From Asterella californica (taxonomy: Eukaryota; Streptophyta; Marchantiopsida; Marchantiales; Aytoniaceae): a DNA stretch of 64,000 nt. The stretch spans positions 6,882,001-6,946,000 of the forward strand of contig JAYKYS010000009.1 in NCBI GenBank assembly GCA_036924285.1, read 5' to 3'. Every line of letters starts with the position of its first letter. The stretch's first letter is position 1. The notes under the pieces were generated by a model. That model ran no database searches and was not told where the DNA came from. It was given only the letters and a program-made list of their open reading frames with translations. The position numbers and the translations under genes are program-made. Shown here one piece after another: positions 22,471-35,159 of the stretch.

Positions 22471-24900
22471 CGAACATATTTTTCATTAACTACATCTGTA
22501 TGTACATACTGGCAGTGGTTAATCACATGCAGCAGACGAATCGAGTCAAGGCAAGGAGGCAGAAAAGCTAAAACGTGCAAAGGAAAATACATGGACTGTA
22601 GACTATGGCATGAATCTGGACGAATGTTCTCACAGTCTTCTGCCTTTAGTGGGAGTCTGGGAGTAGCTCAAGTCGACCCAAGAGTTCTCAGCTGCTCAAA
22701 TTGTATGTCATGTATTAGGTAACCTCACCCATAGACAAAACACAGTAGACGCACCCGAGGCCTCATGGTGAGAGACTGCTTGCTTGGGAATGACTACTTA
22801 ACTCTTAGTGTGAAAACATAAATGTCCTTCCCAACGAGGCACTGTGGTCAACTCTAAATCTAAAGCATCACTATGACTACGGTAGTTATAAAGTAATCAA
22901 AGGCTATCAAAAGCTGATACCTTAACCTTTTAAACCACCAAGCATGCATGTTAGAGGTTTTATGGTTATCATTTCTCTGTCGTCTCAGAAGATTTTTGAA
23001 ATACTTTTTGCCTGCAAAACGATGTATATCTTATACTGCGTCGTTAGCCACCGTCTGATCAAAGTTTACTATAGTGGAAGTATGCCAAATGAGCATTTTT
23101 TGAGTTAGTGACGCTGCTGAAGATCTGACAGGGTGAGAGTTCATCTAGTTCGTGAAGGAGTGAGATATACTAGTTATTTACCGACGTTGGTCGATGAACT
23201 ATTAGAGGGTGTCAAAGTTGAAAATACTTCTGAAAGATTCTTAACCCACTACGATCCACACGACCAAGGTAAAAATTCTGAAGATTATTTTTTAAGACAG
23301 TCGCGAAAGAAGCCACGGCTTTCTTTTCATTTCCATTATTATGGTGATGTACTAGTAAAAGAGTTATGATCAAAGAAGAATAATCAACACAATGTTAACT
23401 ATTAGTTAAACCACGACGGGCTTATGTTTCTACGACTGATGTTTCAGTTATTTACTTGGCCAGACCCAAGCGCCGAAATTGTCACTCGACAAGACACTCC
23501 AGTTTGAATCGTCACTTGGTCGAGCCCATGACCGGATATAATGTATTGGAGACTGACATGGTGGCAATGAGGATGACGTGGACACGTTGCATGGATCTTC
23601 TTGTTTCTCGCATGTGTGTGTGTGTCTGAGAAGAGGGCCCAACGAGTTTAGCTTGGAGCTCGAATCAATCGAGAGGGTTAAAACGACTGTGAATGATGTG
23701 GAGTCCATAGAAACATCTCATTCACCTTCCATGCCAGTAGTGATAGATTGTCTATGTGGAGGGAAGATTTCGTCTTTGTTTACCTCGCATGGCAGCAAAC
23801 TCTATTGAATCGGCCTCGATGAAATTTTGGAAAATAGAGTCAATTGCACATCGTAGTCTGCGATTCACCTAGGCGAGCTGCTGCACCATTTACTGCTTTT
23901 CGATGGCGAGCCTACTCGAGGGTCAGCTGAAAGTCGAGCTGTATTAAACTCGTACGGTAACGTCCAGCCACTGAGGTCCTTGTCAAGTAAAAAGTTCAGC
24001 GCATGGGCCTTAAAAAGTTGAACTTGTTTCAACGTCTGATATACAAGCTATAGCCTGGTTCACTACTGGCTTTTCCAAGTCATGACACTCTTCTCATAAC
24101 ACAGTGCGCTGGTCCAGCACTCTGTTGACACTGATAAGTTTTTGCGCTCCTTCACGACCCACTCTCATATTCAACTCAATTTAATATTCAACTGTGGCAA
24201 ATCTTTGAACCTTGAATTGAAACTTAAATTTCTTCTCTGCCATTAGAATACGACATCACCCACTTCAATATGTCCGGTGTGATCTTCCTCCGGACTGGCG
24301 ATGAGAAGGCTATGGCTTTTGACATGAAAATCCCACCTTCAGGACGCGTGGGCACTGGAGGGCGTAAAGGAGTTCGATTCTGAACCAACCGAATGACGAA
24401 AAATTATGCGAGACACATAAAGATGATTTTAGTTTTCCAGCACACGATAAATTGGAAATATAAATCAGCAAACCTTTTATGATCGCCAAACTCTTGCCTA
24501 GAAACTATCTAAGGACTCTAATGTTGAGCTATGAAGTTACAAGAACATTCCTTCGAGACGTTGAGGTATTCAGGAAGTGGAAGTGGTAGATTACAAGTTA
24601 CTGAGCAACCTCTCCAACTAGTCATAGTGCCCCGTCAGGTCCTCGACATTACTGGTTTCGCGTACCAAGCTTGATCCAGATCATCCATTAGGTTTACGAT
24701 GGTGTCCTGTTTGGAAGAACACCAACCTTCACATTGAACTGTACAGAAGTTCTCCCACGCCAGGAGAAGACATTCATTGCTTCACCGGCTTGACTACCTC
24801 AACGAGTAAAACGTGTCTAGTCCAGGGCTTGCTCAAAATCTTTTCCAAAGACCACGTGTGTACCGGAATTTCACAACACGTGTCTTAACCTCACCGTGAT

Positions 24901-24937
24901 GTTCCAAATGCAGCTCGCTTTCCGCTGCATTTGGAAC
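24901..24937. repeat. Perfect 14-bp hairpin
   Basis: GTTCCAAATGCAGC (24901-24914) and its exact inverted copy (24924-24937) flank a 9-base loop, TCGCTTTCC. It is about 1 kb beyond the SLY1 stop on the SLY1 strand. Confidence 0.85.
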
Positions 24938-25260
24938 GAGAACGTCCTGGTCCTAAAACGCTTTTGTGTGCCACGACGCAGGCGTATGCGGTCTTTATGT
25001 GTCAGCTGTATATAGGAAAACCATTAGCAATGTGCTACTCTCTCAGCCACTGTGTCTCAGGTCTGTGACCTCTAAAAGCAGTAGATTCTGTTCACATCGA
25101 ATGAGCCCACATATACATCTCTCATAGTTAAACTGGACTTACTTACGGACAAAAGCTTCAGACGAACTCCAACCCTGGTCCACGCTGCTGTTGCTGCCTC
25201 GAGCGGAGATCACAATCTAATGTCTAGAGGGTTATCAGCAGCTCACTTAGATACAACTGC

Positions 25261-25294
25261 TAACAGATACATGATGATCAGCATGTATCTGTTA
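25261..25294. repeat. Perfect 13-bp hairpin
   Basis: TAACAGATACATG (25261-25273) and its exact inverted copy (25282-25294) flank an 8-base loop, ATGATCAG. It is about 700 bp beyond the SLY1 stop. Confidence 0.85.
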
Positions 25295-25996
25295 CCAGTA
25301 AGTACAACCAGTCTCAACCAGCCCTGCTTTCTTGCTCTTACGCACGTACGAGAATACCCTCCTGATGAATGGGGAAACAGTTGACTCATATACAAGCACT
25401 TGCGAGAGAACATCTTTGCAATTATACCTCCTTCAGTAGGTCACTTTGCCAGATTTTCATACTACGGACCATGTGGTGGGGGCTCTAGATCTCAACCAAC
25501 AGCCTGTATCTATCTGTCTTCGAAGATTGAACGTGATGTTCACCTGCACGGTACTTGCTTGCTGACATATGCTGATCAGGAGTGTTAAGTAGCAAATCAT
25601 ATGCCTGTCTTGAAATTTCCCCAAGGCATTTCAGATACAACTCCAGTTTGGCACTACCGTACTAGAATCCTCTTGGCCCCGGGGATCAGTTAGCTGCAAG
25701 CTGTAACGAACCCATGAGTTATGTGGGAAACTCTTGACTGTGCCCTAACAACGGTGGTTTTCCTCCCGTGCTCGTCAACACATTCTTATGACATTCTGCT
25801 GAATAAAATTCACTACTAATTCACCTCTCTGAAATAAGAGCTTTAACTTTGCAACTCTTTCACAACGGAAGGAGCACGTGGGGCTGGGAAAGGCCCTACT
25901 ACTGAATCAAGCTTAAAATTGCTCGTCAAGAGAAGGAGAAATAGTCGGTGTAATCAGTGAGAGAGGGAACTTATGATACAAACACCTCGTGTGCTT

Positions 25997-28900
25997 TTAT
26001 GAAGGACCCAAACCACCTCCACTTCCGCCCCCGCCTCCATTCATTTTACTACCAAGAACTGCGAGCTGTTCAACAAATTCCTGGCCCGACAGAATCTCTG
26101 TCGTACCGTATAGGATGTTCTTGGCTGGTTGTTGTCGCTGTGCAAAGTCCTGCAGACTGCTGTACTCGAGATAGTTACCACCCCCTATCATGAAAACAAT
26201 TGCTTCTTTAAAAGGTCCCTTCGAGGTTCCGATTGAGTTACCCATGCCTTTGGGTCCCCTTGGGTCGAATAAGAGGTAAGAGTCAGTGTCGGAGGCCACT
26301 TTTGCTTCCATCAACGATTCCACCGCTCTCGTGATAGCCAGTTGCCTTCCACCCGAAAGGAGAGTCTTCATACCAGCTGTAACAGCACTGATAGCTTGAC
26401 CATAAAACCTTTCACTCCAGTCGGCAAACTGGCCCCTACTTCCTGCATGCGCTGCTGCAGAGACATGGGAAAACGTAATCGACTTGTGCCTCTTCACATA
26501 CAGGAAAGGGGCAACGTCGATTTCTACTTCCCTTAGAGCTGCCTCCACTGCCTCCACCTCGGTAGGCACAGTAGTCTCTGCCGCCAGGAGATACACAATT
26601 GCTAGCCTCAGCTTATCAGCCTTAGTGCCTTTCCCTTTTATGGCTGCCAATACGGCATTCTTATCAACACTTCCACGAGTTAACATATCGTCTTCTAGGG
26701 TACAGAAGTTATCAAGATGTCTCGACTTGATTTCACCTAACAATGAGGTGGCTATATTTGTGTGTTTATCGATCATTCTTTTCCTCTCGGTCAGCTCGGG
26801 CAGAGAGTTGACGGCACTCATTAGATGCTTGGTGTTCCCCATCAATTCTTCCTCGCCAAAGTCGCTTTCCTTGCCGACCCCTGTACTCCTATTTACCTCC
26901 TCCACATCTTGTTTATACTTTTCCAGTTGATTCCGTACCTCCTCCGCCACTTTTGGGAAAGGGGCATTCCAGTTTGCAACCCAGAACGAGTCCGAATCAT
27001 CAAGTTCATAAGACTTGGCTCCAGTTTTCGCCTTCCCTCCAGGAGTACCCGCTTCGGGTTGAGCTGTCACGCGATTCAACTTCATACCCAGAATATCATG
27101 CACCAGGGGTCGGTAGCTCCACACATGCTGCACCGCCACGGACAACTCAAAACTTCTGTCAAACAGGCACAGAACGGGACGTTGGAAGGAACTACCGATG
27201 TGCCCTGCCTCGTTGAACAGATTGTTTCTTGAAACTAAATGATCCCTAAGTCGTGTATCCAAAAGAGTAGCCACCATCTCTGCGGGTCCACCTCTTGCAC
27301 ACCGTATGATGGGCACAACCCCCAGTGTCGCAAGAACGGAAAAGATCCCGTTCACAATCCCGTCGACCACACCAATCAAGTCTTTCTCTTCCGCTGAAGG
27401 GTCATTAAGCCGCACGTAAGTGTCAAGCTGGGACAGAGAAAACATTCCATTTTCAAGAGTAACAAATTCAAGGTATTGATCATAGACCTTGGCTATACGA
27501 TGCAGACAGTCCTGTTTGAGAGTGCCTCCGGCAAGCTCTTCCAGAAGTGGTCGAGGAAGTGAGGATGCAAAGTTGAGATGAAAGGCCTGATAAACGCCTC
27601 GAGCGGCATCCAAGATAATTCTCTGGATGTTCCCAGCGGTTGCCTGCACGAAGTAGATTGCGGGTACATCGGGAATGTTCTGACGCTCGCTGTCTATTAT
27701 AAGATACAATGTAATACCATGCTTACGCAGGTCATTGACTCGAATTAAAGGAGACAGAATATCTCGGCAGAACCGGTCGAGTATCAAAACTTTGTACACC
27801 TCCTCATCTGCTGTACCCCCACTGACCACTGGATGGTTTAAATTCAGCATTCGCACCACGGCATCTGGTGAACAAGCCCAACAAAAAACTGTCATGGTAT
27901 CTCCAAACCAAACAACACATCTGCAATATAAGAACCAACCGGTGCACTAACACACTAAGGAACATACATGTACAGGTGCTAAAATACTCTTTGTGTATGA
28001 CCATACTCGTACATTTTGGTTGGTACAAATTCGTTGCAAGCTTCACCCACTTCAAAAAATAGCAAGTATCCACGAAAGGAAATAAGGAGCTACTATAGGA
28101 TGAATATGACCCTCTTCTTCAGTTCGAAGAATCGTCATTCGGCCTCACGTACACGGAAGAGAGGCAGTGCTCTTCGCAAATAGAACTGATGTAGGATCAC
28201 GGTGACGCAAAACGCCACCTGTAACCGGTCATTGTCTCAGGGGCCCCAGTATGATGGAAATAAAAAACAGCACCAAGATGGACGAACTAAGACAATCCCA
28301 TGCGTAGACTTAAGCTCTCACTTCCAACCTACATTGCCGCTCATTGTTGAGCATACTGTTGCTCGCTGCTGAGGGAAAGATATGAAATAACACCGAGTGA
28401 CACTGAGGGAGGACCTGCTGGCATAAGGAGCTTGGCGCAATGATTCTCACTGCTGGGAGATGGATAACCAGGGCAGACAAGAGACCAGTTTCTGAATACT
28501 GAAAGAAGCCGATGAACTCGACCTAAGAACTTTATGATTGTGTCCAGATCTAGACCTTGGAAGCTGAAAGAACGGCAATCAGAAGAAGTGCTTTTCTCCT
28601 TTTCGTGACGTTACCAGCAATTTAGGTCAACATCTTCCCGTTATTTCCCTTAAGATCGAGCAAATGAGTGCACCCGGATCAATGAGGCTCCGACCAAACA
28701 GCCATGCAGAGGTGGTAGAGTGAAATGTCTTAATCACTGAAAGAAAGGTCAAATACGAAATCTTGTCCTCCGCCTTAGGCGCCATTAAGCAATTCCAATC
28801 CAGCGATGCAGGGCGATCTAAAGACACACATGCAGAAGACGACCAACCTCCCAGAGCCCATTATCTGTCACGCATTTGATCGCATGTTACCCAGTTTTGT

Positions 28901-29001
28901 TCTTCCCCAAGAAGCACCAAGAAGTTCGATAGCTCAATGACACTCAAAGAGGGACAGAACAAATACGCACCCAGCTGCTTCTGACGCAGGGAGAGAGCCA
29001 T
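25997..29001 (-). CDS. SLY1: SLY1, Sec1/Munc18-family vesicle fusion protein
   Basis: Two coding exons: 28971-29001 (31 nt) and 25997-27864 (1868 nt), 632 residues, the usual size for SLY1. Exon 1 encodes MALSLRQKQL plus one base. The intron starts GTGCGT at 28970 and ends TTCACCAG at 27865, and the split codon restores Asp before AVVRMLNLN, the family's conserved N-terminus. The upstream ATG of the open frame (27895) is intronic. SLY1 binds syntaxin-5-type SNAREs and promotes fusion of ER-to-Golgi vesicles; it is cytosolic and membrane-associated. Visible family signatures include EEVYKVLI.DRFC, YLEFVTLE, GVVPIIRC..GGPAEMVA, LPELTERK..IDKHTNIAT, KGKGTK.DKLRLAIVYLL and EAIVFMIGGGNYLEYSSL. The C-terminus is Gly-rich. 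No stops or frameshifts are seen, so it is probably functional. IMP3 lies 2 kb upstream on the same strand. Confidence 0.97.
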
Positions 29002-29262
29002 GGTTGGAAGGGATCATGGAGTGTTTGGCTCAGCAATAACAGGATCGATGAACCGATCCCAGTACCTTTTCTCCCCTCCGCCTCTCCGCTACTTCCTTCG
29101 TCTACCGATTCGCCTCGTGTCCGATCTTCAACCCCTACATCAATCCTATCAACCAGCCCTGTTTCCCTAGTCTAAACCTGTTCCAAACTGCGCGTTGGCA
29201 ACACTGCTTCCTCTTTCTCCGTCTCCGCTTGTGCTCGTCTCACTTCCTGGCTCCGCTGCCGA

Positions 29263-29284
29263 CTCTCTCTCTCTCTCTCTCTCT
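29263..29284. repeat. CT/GA microsatellite upstream of SLY1
   Basis: An uninterrupted CT run of about 22 bp, which is GA on the SLY1 strand, lies about 262 bp before the SLY1 start codon. GA-rich tracts are common in plant core promoters and 5' untranslated regions, so a regulatory role is possible but not shown. Confidence 0.8.
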
Positions 29285-31019
29285 GTCGTCTCCCTGCGTC
29301 GCTCTTTACCCGAGCCCTGCAATGTTTATTGAGCTGAACTTGCTGCTAGTCTTCGTCTCCGTTTTCTTCACAACACATCGAGCCGGAGCCGGAGCCGGGC
29401 CCACAACATATGGAGGGCACGCGTTATTGGCTAAACACTGTACACGGCACTCCGCTACTTATAGTGCCCTCACGGTCCGATTCACTGTATTCGAGCTTGT
29501 CCTCCCATGACAGAACCAGGCACAGAAGTTGCCTTCTTCAAGGTCTCCGGACCCCTGAGAGCAGGCTCTTATTCGAATGTTGGGACTTTGCGTAGGTTGA
29601 GGTCCGGTGCGTCAAGTCCCAGGGCCGACAATTTCACCAATATCTTCATGCATATATGGTAGTTTCTCGAGTTCAACTTTGAGTTCGAGGATTCTGGGCC
29701 CCGCAGCCGTGCCGTGGCCAGACAGTGGTTCAAGTTTGGAACGATGAACGCATGGTGCTACCTGCTCTTAGTTGCGCCTCCTTTGTGATTTAAATCCCCC
29801 ACTATTCACGTCTGGACTTGTCTCCTAGTATATGACCTCGTCACTGCCCTAAGTAGCTGGTTTGCCAGCACAAATGTAAAGGAAACAAGGCCTTTAGAAT
29901 GTACGTAGTGATTCGAGTGCATCGAGAAAAACTGGCTCGACGACCAGGGACCATGTCAGTACACAACACATCTAACAATTGGCACGTACAAAAACCAGTG
30001 TGGCTGCCACATACATGTGTAATCAACCTACCGTCCTGCTTCTTGTTGTAGTAGTAAACCTTACACCGCCTGTACCTGAACTAGCAAAATTACAGTTGTG
30101 TAGAGGCGGGGGAATGCAACTTCAAAACGACCGCCACAGCCGATACACTCCAAACGTGCCCAGGAGGACATTTCCACGAGATAACGGTAGCAACCAGATC
30201 GTAACTTCAAACGATTTTCCATTTGAATGCAACACTGAACAGCTGATAAACTTCAAACGTACCCAGGAGGATACGTCTCCTGGACATGCCAGAGTCCTCA
30301 TCCATATTCTCTATCATTATGAGTAGTGTTTGAGCTCTTCTTTTCTCTGCTTAATCCAGCATAGGCGACAAGGAGAGATGTCTGTCTACTGAGACGTAAA
30401 ACACTTTGGACTTGGAATCTCACTCGTCCTTTGTATTTTGTCGTGGTATTTTGTCGTGGTCTTAAATCTTGGAACTTATGGTACAAAAACGTAAGACCAC
30501 TAAAAAACCGAAGCTCACGCAAGCTCACGGGAAAACATAAGACCGCAGCAAATCGTAAACTCACGGGAACAAGTAAGCCTCTGCCAACTCACGACGCTGC
30601 ACGCTTACCGTTAACGCGAATTTAAAGCTTCAATCCAACGCACAATTCGTGAACTCCCAAATCCGAAGTTTTTACGCTGCCAAGGGGAAGAGAAAGGGAA
30701 GACTCTTACAACTGGGAACTTCATCCTACCCGGGCATTACTCTACAGAAAAAGACTTCTGTATATTAAAAGGCTGTCAGAACCAGCCTTCTGAACGAAGT
30801 TGAATCCAGTGAGCACCCAAGATGTGCTCACTAGAATCTGAACGCTCGCCCAGTCAAAGTTGAAGAAGTAAACATGTGTACTAAGCTGAAGAAGAATCGC
30901 TACAACTGCTTTGCCATCATTATGATGGTGGTGCAAAGTTTAAGTCGTGCTATCAACGACTTGCCGAAATAAGGTCACAACGTTCTTTGTAGATTTTTTA
31001 GATGTACGTCTCCAAACAA
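29285..31019. other. Intergenic region between SLY1 and IMP3
   Basis: No coding region is supported. It must hold the SLY1 promoter and the IMP3 3' end. Short direct repeats are present: CAAACGTRCCCAGGAGGA at 30151 and 30254, and GTATTTTGTCGTG twice in tandem at 30433-30458. The open frames here are short and lack motifs. Confidence 0.5.
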
Positions 31020-32323
31020 CTAGTTAAGAAGATCGTAATCATCCAGCTGGTTGTTGTACTCCGCCACCTTCCTCTTGATCTTGGACGTATCTACCCAAGT
31101 CACGAAGTCCTCCATATTTCTTGTGACTAAGAACGCAGGATCAGTAATGGTGTCAGGTCCAACGCGAATATCTGTTCGAACGAAGTTAAGGTGGCTAGAC
31201 TACACAGAGTGCTGCATCAATCAACCAATCACAGCTGTAGCAGCAGATGGGTATTAACTTTTTTGACCCGAGCACCTACTAGAATACCAAATATCAACTT
31301 CATGCATTTCTTCTGGAGGATACGTCCCTGCTCTATGAAAGTTGTAGCCTCTTTCAGGTTCTCAGCAAACTTCAACCTCATCATTACCACCGCTAATCTC
31401 CTCCTGCGCCAAAAGTTCACACGTTAAACGTAGGAGGATATTCCCTAACGAACTGAGGCACCTCACAAACTCATTTCCAATGCAATGACAGTTGCTAACT
31501 GTGATACTTTACAGAGTGCGAGTGTGTTGTACTATTAGCTTGAAAACCAGACAAAACTCGACTAGAGGCAGTACAGAGAGATCCTCTCGTGTATATACCG
31601 GCAGAACGACGATACTGACAACTTGTCGCACAGCGACAGACCCTTCTTCGTTGGTATGACACCCATATTGTACCTGTATACAAAGGCCCAGCCATATAAG
31701 GACGTTTCTACATGTGTTATACCAGGAAACCCATACATCTGAGAGTAAAAGGTTGCTAGACAATGAAAACTGTAGAATCTGGCAAGTGGGTGGATTCTGC
31801 AAGGACAGTGGGTACATACAATCTGTCAAGAAGTTGTTCAGTCATTTCTATGCGAAAAGGATCCTTCGGATCCAACTTCTTGATTATATTTACTAGCTTG
31901 GTGACCATGCCACACATCTTGTTATACCTTCAGGGAAAACACCAGGAGAAACTGTCAGGCTAAACTGGTGCCACAATTATCTTTCGAACAGAGAATGCGC
32001 TAAACAAAGTGCAACAGAATATACGGATCCAATAAATACCAAACAACTTCAAAGATTTCAGTCTATGAATCAGGGCCCTCGTTGTTAATGTTAAATGCAT
32101 CAATTCCTGAACAATCAAGCAGATTTCCTGCACCGAATTACACGCAAATGAAGCAAGAGCACCTCCCTTGAAGTTCAAAAAGCACTTACTTGTGATAATC
32201 ATCGCGACCAGTAATGTGATACCGGCGAATAACTGTCGTCTCGCGATGCCCTTGATCTTTCTTCCATTCTAAAAAGTTGACCTTTTTCAGCAGTTTATGC
32301 TCGTGAAATTTGAGCTGCCTCAT
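31020..32323 (-). CDS. IMP3: IMP3, U3 snoRNP protein of the small-subunit processome
   Basis: Five coding exons: 32190-32323, 31820-31927, 31599-31673, 31324-31403 and 31020-31171. They total 549 nt, 182 residues, the normal IMP3 length. Introns of 262, 146, 195 and 152 bp all start GT and end AG, and every junction restores a codon. Exon 1 begins [20 protein letters not shown] and ends RDDYH. Later exons give [54 protein letters not shown] and, at the end, [17 protein letters not shown]. An S4-type RNA-binding segment spans the last two exons. IMP3 acts in the nucleolus, helping U3 snoRNA pair with pre-rRNA for 18S processing. No single open frame shows this gene because each exon is short. 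No defects were seen. Confidence 0.96.
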
Positions 32324-32519
32324 CTTGACCTCTCGTTACAGCCGCGTGTGCGATTTTATTCCAATAATAGTTCCAAAATCCTACCTCAAACAGTTCGTGA
32401 TATTCACAAGGTGCAGAGGACAATACCACCGTTCTTCTTAGTTTCCAAATACAGACCTCCGAAAACAAAACCTTGCTCACCAAAGCGACCAGAAGAAGCT
32501 CTACTGGACGCAACCTCAA
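32295..32519 (-). other. Possible upstream frame overlapping the IMP3 start
   Basis: A 74-codon minus frame starts at 32519 and ends at 32295, 26 bp past the IMP3 start codon, in a different frame. If the IMP3 transcript starts upstream of 32519 without splicing this out, the frame would compete with IMP3 initiation. The protein has no recognisable motif. The transcription start is unknown, so this remains a possibility only. Confidence 0.3.
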
Positions 32520-33890
32520 CTAAGCTTTGCCAATTCGTTTATGCGCTGAAAGCGCTGATCGACCATCACACGAATTCCCGCACCGCTCCAATTCCACCCT
32601 GTATCCTACCTTCCTCGGTTAAACCCCGTCCTTCTCGGCCTTCGAGCGTGCTCTACATCCCCCTGGAGGAACTTCAGAAACTCCTCTGGTGCCAACAAAC
32701 TACCGCTGCTGCTCGCTTCTTCGACAGCTTCAGCTTCAGCAGACGACGCCGATGGTCGGACAGCAAAAATCTGCATTTCATGTTAGCACGGTTACTTGCC
32801 CTTGAGATGGAGAACAATTGCGCGGACTCACAAGTACTATGTGAAAGTGGAAAACATAAAGATGCCGGCGGCGCACGTCCGCGGCGCAGATCCGCGATGA
32901 AGCTACCTGAAAATTTTCGATTCCCACAGAATCAGCAAACCTGGCGGGCAAGGGCGGAGACGAGATTCCAGCGTTATGCCGGTCACAAGGAATGACAGTT
33001 CTAATGCTGGGTCAAGTCCAAGGCTCCGACTCCAGCGGAGCACTTGTTCACTGCTGAACAGCCTTGCGTCAGAGCACTGCGTTTCCGTATTCGCATTTGG
33101 ACGAGATACGGACGCGTTTCCCGTTCTTTTGTAGCGAAATTTGCTAATATTTGAAACAACTGACGGAAATAATTTTTGATTTTATAGATCCGGTTTCTTT
33201 GTAGTAAACAAGGAGTTACGCTTGCAGTTGAATTGCAACGTTAGCGTTATCCGGATGTATCTTTCTTTTTCTGGTTTTTACAACGGATCCATCCGTCTAG
33301 TCCTGCTATTTTATTTTTCTTGTCGGTTTTCACAACGACTGTTTCCTCCATTCTGCCTCGCAACAAAAAATTCCCCCTTTCCGGTTTTCACAATTTACGT
33401 ATAGCTATGTGTGTTACCCTTAGTATTATCGTTTGCTGTAGATGAAAATATTTCTAACTGTCACATCTAGATAACACTATGTTTTTCTATAAGTACAAAT
33501 ATTTCCTATCCAACTTTGTGATATTTCTAGAGATTTGTGATTGATTGACCAAACACATCTCAAGTTTCATAACAATCATTTATTAATGATTGAAACACAA
33601 AGACAAATAGCACGTGAGTTTTCCACCAGTTCTCAATAAGAAACTGATATTGATATCTTCATCTTGGAGCTCATGATTGAGATAAATGGTAAGATCATGT
33701 TAAAGTAGCTGAAGCATGGAAGCGAATATACTTTACCTGAGTTCGTTCATTATCTTTGAAATCTAACTATGAAGAAGCTCGCTATGAGGTTTTATATACA
33801 CATATAGTGAGCAATTTCGCATCAAGATACTGATGGTGAGAGTCTATTGTGTGTCGATATGCATCCAAACTGCATTTCTAGAACAATGGA
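32520..33890. other. Region upstream of IMP3
   Basis: The part to about 33000 is richer in G+C than what follows and probably contains the IMP3 promoter and 5' leader. A plus-strand open frame at 32297-32995 is antisense to IMP3 exon 1 and looks like a shadow. From about 33050 the sequence turns AT-rich and no gene is seen. Confidence 0.4.
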
Positions 33891-34280
33891 GAAAAAAGAG
33901 AAACGTTTAAACAAATAGCTAAAATAATCATGAGCAATTTGCTAACAACCGTCTTCAAACAAATTAATAAAAAATACAGTGTACTAAACGCGCAATAACA
34001 AGGCAAAGTACTGCTCGATATGGTTTGCAAATTGTGATTTGTGTCAAAGTTCTCTAAATTAATTTTACTAAATTTAAAATATTAAATTTAAAATCCATCT
34101 GGTAACTTGATTACACGTGTTTACTTCAGTTATACAAAATCTATAAATAATTCGTGAGAACAAAATAACTTTTTGGTATAAAGATTTGTGATTCTCACAA
34201 GTAAAAATATTTTTTACATTATAAGCTTTGATTTATAGTCTAATCTTTCCAAGAAGAAGGGTTAATAGATAAATTAAAAC

Positions 34281-34317
34281 TCCTTGCATATTCCCTGATT
34301 AGGTGAATATGCAAGGA
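34281..34317. repeat. 13-bp hairpin, TTGCATATTC type
   Basis: TCCTTGCATATTC (34281-34293) is exactly inverted at 34305-34317. The 11-base loop begins CCT and contains AGG, so the stem may extend further. Confidence 0.9.
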
Positions 34318-35067
34318 AGTAAACAAGTGAGATTACGGTATTTCAAAATTGACACGTTTCAAGTCGATAAGAAAATTGCAAATATGGTAGCGAACGTTCG
34401 CACTTAGACCCATTGTGAACAAGGCTCTAGGAGAAGTGTGTTTATAGAAGGAAGAGAGACACCACTAAAGGAAAGTCTTGGAGGTGATTGGCGTCCTTGT
34501 CTGTGTCTAGGAGCTGGAGGATTTTCCAAGAAACACTTCCACATCAAATGAGAATCAAAAGCTAAATAAGATAAAACAACAGATCAACAGAAATAATTTA
34601 CTTCTCAATTAGCTATCATGAGAATACAATACGAATTATCTGGAGACTCTATTTTTCCACTGATTTAATCTTGTTTTAACCTACAAATTCTGTAGTTTAT
34701 TTTGATAGGAGTAAGTTTTGATTACAAAGTTATAATTATTTGCAATATGCATTCAAAATCCTAAATATGACCATGAAACAAAGTGTTGAAGATAAACTAG
34801 CAACTGCGAAGTAGTCTAGGGATGATATGCATGCTCGATGAACTTCTAGGAACTTTTGCTTGTTATTATCGGAGAAATATGTAAGTGTTAAACAGAAATT
34901 ATATACCAAGTAGATATAAATAATCAAAATATTTATTAATATTAATTTAGTCTATGCCTGGAACGTGAAAAGAGCAGGATATAAACCATAAGACCTGAGT
35001 AGAGTGTCGTGCTTCAAAAAGTACAAGTCTGAAAACTTATAATTATTTATATATTAATTTAAGATGA

Positions 35068-35159
35068 GTTTAATTTATTATCTAATCTTTTTTACTATAA
35101 AAATTAGATAATAAGATTAAACGTATTGGATATTTATTTCTTCCATCGAGAGATGGAGG
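35068..35159. repeat. AT-rich inverted repeat followed by a GAGA-loop hairpin
   Basis: GTTTAATTTATTATCTAAT (35068-35086) pairs with 35103-35122, with one extra base. It is followed by CTTCCATC-GAGA-GATGGAGG (35140-35159), which has one mismatch in its stem. The pair of structures forms the end of one repeat copy. Confidence 0.8.

Larger units (their letters stand above)
22471..25996. other. Intergenic region 3' of SLY1
   Basis: No coding region is supported. The small open frame at 23133-23369 (78 codons) and a 37-codon frame at 24271-24384 have no recognisable motif. The part nearest 25997 should contain the SLY1 3' untranslated region, but no clear minus-strand AATAAA was seen. Two perfect hairpins lie at 24901-24937 and 25261-25294. 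Confidence 0.4.

Noticed and set aside
23133..23369. 78-codon plus frame as a gene
   Set aside because: It has no recognisable motif, no splice context and no second copy; frames of this length are expected by chance here.
27865..27895. ATG at 27895 as the SLY1 start
   Set aside because: Its first eleven residues do not match the family, and they lie upstream of a clear TTCACCAG acceptor; the 31-nt exon at 28971-29001 supplies the conserved start in phase.
32297..32995. 232-codon plus-strand frame
   Set aside because: It is antisense to IMP3 exon 1 and its promoter side, has a composition driven by Pro, Ser and Arg, and shows no domain.
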